A stretch of DNA of 5,366 nt from Verrucomicrobia bacterium TMED56. Its GTDB lineage: Bacteria; Verrucomicrobiota; Verrucomicrobiia; Opitutales; Seribacteraceae. The notes below the pieces were generated by a model. The model searched no databases and was not told the DNA's origin. It saw only the letters and a list, made by a program, of their open reading frames with translations. Where the stretch lies: NCBI GenBank assembly GCA_002167265.1, contig NHDJ01000020.1, positions 3,118 to 8,483 of the forward strand, given 5' to 3'. Of the stretch, positions 3,702 through 5,366 are shown piece after piece. How positions within the stretch are numbered: position 1 is the stretch's first letter; each line of letters starts with the position of its first letter. The position numbers were made by a program, and so were the translations under genes.

Positions 3702-3844
3702 TACATCCCACCTCTGTTCTTTGCTTTCCAGGATCTCTTTTTATGTTTGTTCATACTTGAAAATTTGGGTCTTCTGCCTATGCTAGTCTTTTTTGGGATC
3801 CTTTCATGTGGCAGCTTATTTACATCAAACTTAATCCGAGCCAT
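3701..3844 (-). CDS. Very basic 47-aa phage protein (KTSIGR...NKHKKRSW)
   Basis: This small gene fills the gap between its neighbours. It opens at ATG 3844 (MARIKFDVNKLPHERIPKKT) and its stop at 3703-3701 overlaps the next ATG as TAATG. The protein is strongly basic, with a core KKTSIGRRPKFSS followed by NKHKKRSWKAKNRGG. This resembles a short motif, KTSIGR...NKHKR-W, that I remember from small proteins of marine podoviruses and other marine phages; that is recollection, not a search result. Its role is unknown; the charge suggests RNA, DNA or ribosome binding. It overlaps the upstream 62-aa gene by 14 bases and has only a weak AAAAG before the ATG, so translation probably depends on coupling. 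Confidence 0.75.
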   Translation of the reverse strand: MARIKFDVNKLPHERIPKKTSIGRRPKFSSMNKHKKRSWKAKNRGGM

Positions 3845-4019
3845 CTTTTAATTTTTTAGATCTAGGATCTATTTTATGTGGTTCAATTTTTTCTATTAAT
3901 TTATATTTATAAACAAAGTCTCCAGCTTTTTTGCCATCCCATTGAAAATGTAAATGCTTTGGAGGCTCTAAATATCTTTCTAATAATAATGGATCAAAAT
4001 CTGAATGAGTGACAGCCAT
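3831..4019 (-). CDS. Hypothetical phage protein, 62 aa
   Basis: The sequence reads MAVTHSDFDPLLLERYLEPP, then an aromatic section (HLHFQWDGKKAGDFVYKYKL), and ends with a Lys/Asp-rich tail. No membrane segment or known motif is visible. The ATG at 4019 overlaps the holin stop as TAATG, and its own stop lies 14 bases inside the next gene, so the whole block is coupled. Only a purine-rich AAAGAAAAAG precedes the start. I do not recognise the family. Its position between the holin and the small basic protein suggests a late-expressed accessory product. Confidence 0.75.
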   Translation of the reverse strand: MAVTHSDFDPLLLERYLEPPKHLHFQWDGKKAGDFVYKYKLIEKIEPHKIDPRSKKLKDGSD

Positions 4020-4387
4020 TACTTTTTCTTTCGATCAAGTACAGACTTTGTAATTCTAGTTCCGAAACTCGCAGAAAATACGATAATTACGAGGTACCAT
4101 ACGCTGTCTGGCAGCTCATTAATTATAGATACCCACTCTCTAAAGTTCTCTCTAGTAGATGGAAACCAACCAGTAGTCAGCATACCAATTAGCCAGAGCA
4201 TTAAAATTTCATCTTTATAACTTTGATCCTGGCTTTTAATTCTAGTTATATCTACATCTTTAGCTGCCTCTATTTCAGCAGCTCTAATTACTTTTTGCTT
4301 TTCTGCTTTATGTTTAAAGTGATCTGTTGCTTTATTAATAACCATTTTAGTTAATGGATTATTAAATATTTTTAAAAGGTGGATCAT
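4019..4387 (-). CDS. Holin, GTA-type (3TM holin family-like)
   Basis: A phage holin makes lesions in the cytoplasmic membrane that release the endolysin or trigger lysis. Residues 1-55 are a charged, partly amphipathic N-terminal region. YKDEILMLWLIGMLTTGWFP (57-76) is the first membrane segment, and LPDSVWYLVIIVFSASFGTR (92-111) the second. The WKDE-like start, the LP-x2-WY motif and the ASFGxR end match the pattern I know from the GTA_holin_3TM family (PF11351), which occurs in gene transfer agents and marine phages. Length is typical. The start overlaps the endolysin stop as ATGA (4384-4387), so the two lysis proteins are coupled. The Lys-rich C-terminus (DRKKK) fits a cytoplasmic tail. 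Confidence 0.8.
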   Translation of the reverse strand: MIHLLKIFNNPLTKMVINKATDHFKHKAEKQKVIRAAEIEAAKDVDITRIKSQDQSYKDEILMLWLIGMLTTGWFPSTRENFREWVSIINELPDSVWYLVIIVFSASFGTRITKSVLDRKKK

Positions 4388-4821
4388 AAGGTACTACCAG
4401 CCATTTCTTCGGCAACTTCTTCACATCGACCAGGTGTTTGAGTGTGCCATCTACTATCTAAAATTTCAGCGGAGGCAGTTAATGCGTCTCCCTCTTCTAA
4501 GGCTTTCCACATTTTTTTGAATTTGCTAGTTCGAGGCAATCCTAATTGATAAACCATCTGAATTATGCAGCACTTTTGAACATGATTTAATTTTATATCG
4601 CCTATTAGTTTTTCAGCATCCGATACAGCAATACTAAAATCTTTCTCAAAATATTCTTCTGCAACCTCAATGGGATAATTAACACCCTCAGTAAGATCAT
4701 CGGTATCCAAAACCATATGACCATAACCAAAAGTACGAATGGATAAGCTATCGAGATAGATATGATCTCTGTACCCCTCATGTTTTTTAATTTTTGTTTT
4801 AAGCTCGGTGTAGTCTGCCAT
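4384..4821 (-). CDS. Endolysin, T4-type lysozyme (GH24)
   Basis: This muramidase hydrolyses the MurNAc-GlcNAc beta-1,4 bonds of host peptidoglycan at the end of infection. The catalytic triad is complete and spaced as in T4 lysozyme (E11, D20, T26): E15 in KKHEGYRD, D24 in YLDSLSIRTFGYGH and T30. The GYGH motif follows directly. Residues 60-135 form the helical lobe (QKCCIIQMVYQLG, then a Trp-rich C-terminal part with SRWHTQTPGRCEEVAEEM). At 145 aa it is slightly shorter than T4 lysozyme. There is no signal peptide or SAR anchor, so export needs the holin encoded next. The start is ATG 4821 with TGAGGAA upstream, made partly of the preceding gene's stop. Confidence 0.95.
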   Translation of the reverse strand: MADYTELKTKIKKHEGYRDHIYLDSLSIRTFGYGHMVLDTDDLTEGVNYPIEVAEEYFEKDFSIAVSDAEKLIGDIKLNHVQKCCIIQMVYQLGLPRTSKFKKMWKALEEGDALTASAEILDSRWHTQTPGRCEEVAEEMAGSTL

Positions 4822-4827
4822 ATTTCC

Positions 4828-5124
4828 TCAAGTTTTTTTTGGGTCAAAATTAAGTATTTTAACACCTAGTCTCTTTTGTTCAGCGGTTCTGCCTCGGTTA
4901 ATCTTCCAACCATTGGCTCTATAATTTTGTGTCTTAACATCATAAGTCTGGATCTCCTTAGTCTTAGTGTTGAAAGTCAAAATATCTATGGGACCAGTAC
5001 CGCCAACTGGAACAAAAACAACTAAGTCTGGATCTTTAGCAAACTTAGATGCTGCTAGTAATTCGTTTGATAAACCAACAGATGCGGTTTTTCTATTTCT
5101 GGAAGTAGTAGAGGATCGAGCCAA
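4828..5124 (-). CDS. Small PD-(D/E)XK nuclease-like protein, 98 aa
   Basis: The residue pattern fits the PD-(D/E)XK nuclease fold: E21 in a first helix (SNELLAASKFAK), D47 in VGGTGPIDILTF, and D62-V63-K64 in YDVKTQNYR. FVPVGGTGPIDI followed about 15 residues later by the DVKT strand resembles small PDDEXK endonucleases and Holliday-junction-resolvase-like proteins. A magnesium-dependent DNA nuclease is the likely activity; the substrate (host DNA, branched phage DNA) cannot be told. The start is TTG 5124 with AGGTGG five bases upstream. The gene overlaps the upstream one by 32 bases and ends seven bases before the endolysin start, whose ribosome binding site covers its stop. The N-terminus (RSSTTSRNRK) is basic. 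Confidence 0.75.
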   Translation of the reverse strand: MARSSTTSRNRKTASVGLSNELLAASKFAKDPDLVVFVPVGGTGPIDILTFNTKTKEIQTYDVKTQNYRANGWKINRGRTAEQKRLGVKILNFDPKKT

Positions 5125-5329
5125 TTAAACCACCTATTAAAATTAATATTGCAGCAGCTCCCTTACCTCGATCCATGTTAGTCTTTAATTCTTTTATATC
5201 TTTTCTCATTTCATCTATTGCTTTAAATAAAGTTTTCATTCTCTCAGCGCAGACTTTTTCATGGTAAGATATTCTTATTCCATTTGCTTGCTCAACAGAT
5301 GCTTTGGTAATTCTTTTTTTAGATTTCAT
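5093..5329 (-). CDS. Tail-anchored coiled-coil membrane protein, 78 aa (XhlA-like)
   Basis: A basic N-terminus is followed by HEKVCAERMKTLFKAIDEMRKDIKELKTNM (residues 23-52), a probable coiled coil. One C-terminal membrane segment follows (GAAAILILIGGLIGSILYYF, 57-76). The HEKxCAER-coil-TM layout resembles XhlA-type (haemolysin XhlA) proteins found in phage lysis cassettes, which assist or regulate holins; this is a similarity of pattern only. ATG 5329 has no clear Shine-Dalgarno, and the frame stays open to the right edge of the window, so a start further upstream is possible. Its position at the head of the visible lysis operon, before the nuclease, endolysin and holin, supports a role in lysis. 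Confidence 0.75.
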   Translation of the reverse strand: MKSKKRITKASVEQANGIRISYHEKVCAERMKTLFKAIDEMRKDIKELKTNMDRGKGAAAILILIGGLIGSILYYFQK

Positions 5330-5366
5330 TGATTGGCTTACAAGAAAATCTAATAAATATATTATG

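Noticed and set aside
4005..4220. Plus-strand ORF across the holin gene
   Set aside because: It is a shadow of the holin, which has clear family features and coupled junctions on both sides.
4605..4865. Minus-strand 86-aa ORF in another frame of the endolysin region
   Set aside because: The overlapping frame contains the complete GH24 triad and a good RBS; this one is an out-of-frame shadow.
5319..5366. Possible 3' end of another minus-strand gene at the right edge (15 residues, then TAA)
   Set aside because: The frame is open to the window edge, but 15 residues overlapping the next gene by 11 bases are too little to support a call.
1..5366. CRISPR array, insertion sequence or transposase
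   Set aside because: There are no regularly spaced long repeats, terminal inverted repeats or transposase motifs on either strand.
1..5366. Apparent abundance of GATC sites
   Set aside because: A rough count is at most mildly above composition expectation and many lie in common codons (AGATCT, GGATC), so no modification or restriction signal can be claimed.

Overview
The window is AT-rich and gene-dense, with short overlapping genes joined by TAATG or ATGA junctions. It carries a tyrosine integrase, a T4-type endolysin and a GTA-type holin. This is a temperate-type tailed phage genome, or a prophage or phage-derived element. The style (low GC, tiny genes, small proteins that resemble ones I remember from marine phage genomes) suggests a marine bacteriophage, possibly one infecting SAR11 or another marine alphaproteobacterium. 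The host assignment is inference; no marker in the window proves it.

Left part (1-2251, plus strand): the 3' end of an unidentified gene, then three small unidentified genes (140, 56 and 71 aa) and the 388-aa integrase. All are coupled through one-base stop/start overlaps. The first three junctions share almost the same sequence, GGAG(G)CTGCTTAATG, in which the ribosome binding site lies inside the last codons of the upstream gene. A very short ORF of doubtful reality overlaps the integrase stop.

Middle (2070-2905): a region resembling phage attachment DNA. It holds a strong hairpin just after the integrase stop, an intrinsic terminator that works on the minus strand, three copies of ACCCTCYGAW, further palindromes, and a complete tRNA-Pro(UGG) gene with encoded CCA. 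A minus-strand gene for a CxxC...HxxC putative zinc protein stops at the base next to that tRNA. A plus-strand 52-aa gene follows with its own extended -10 promoter. It faces the neighbouring minus-strand operon and looks like an independently transcribed accessory unit.

Right part (3064-5329, minus strand): a lysis and accessory operon read from right to left. In order: a tail-anchored coiled-coil membrane protein, a small PD-(D/E)XK nuclease-like protein, a GH24 lysozyme with the E-x8-D-x5-T triad, a GTA-type holin, a 62-aa protein, a 47-aa very basic protein, a one-TM coiled-coil protein and a 70-aa protein. An intrinsic terminator ends the operon. The integrase operon and the lysis operon converge on the tRNA. 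This is the layout expected around attP in a non-integrated or circular phage genome, with the tRNA as candidate attachment locus.
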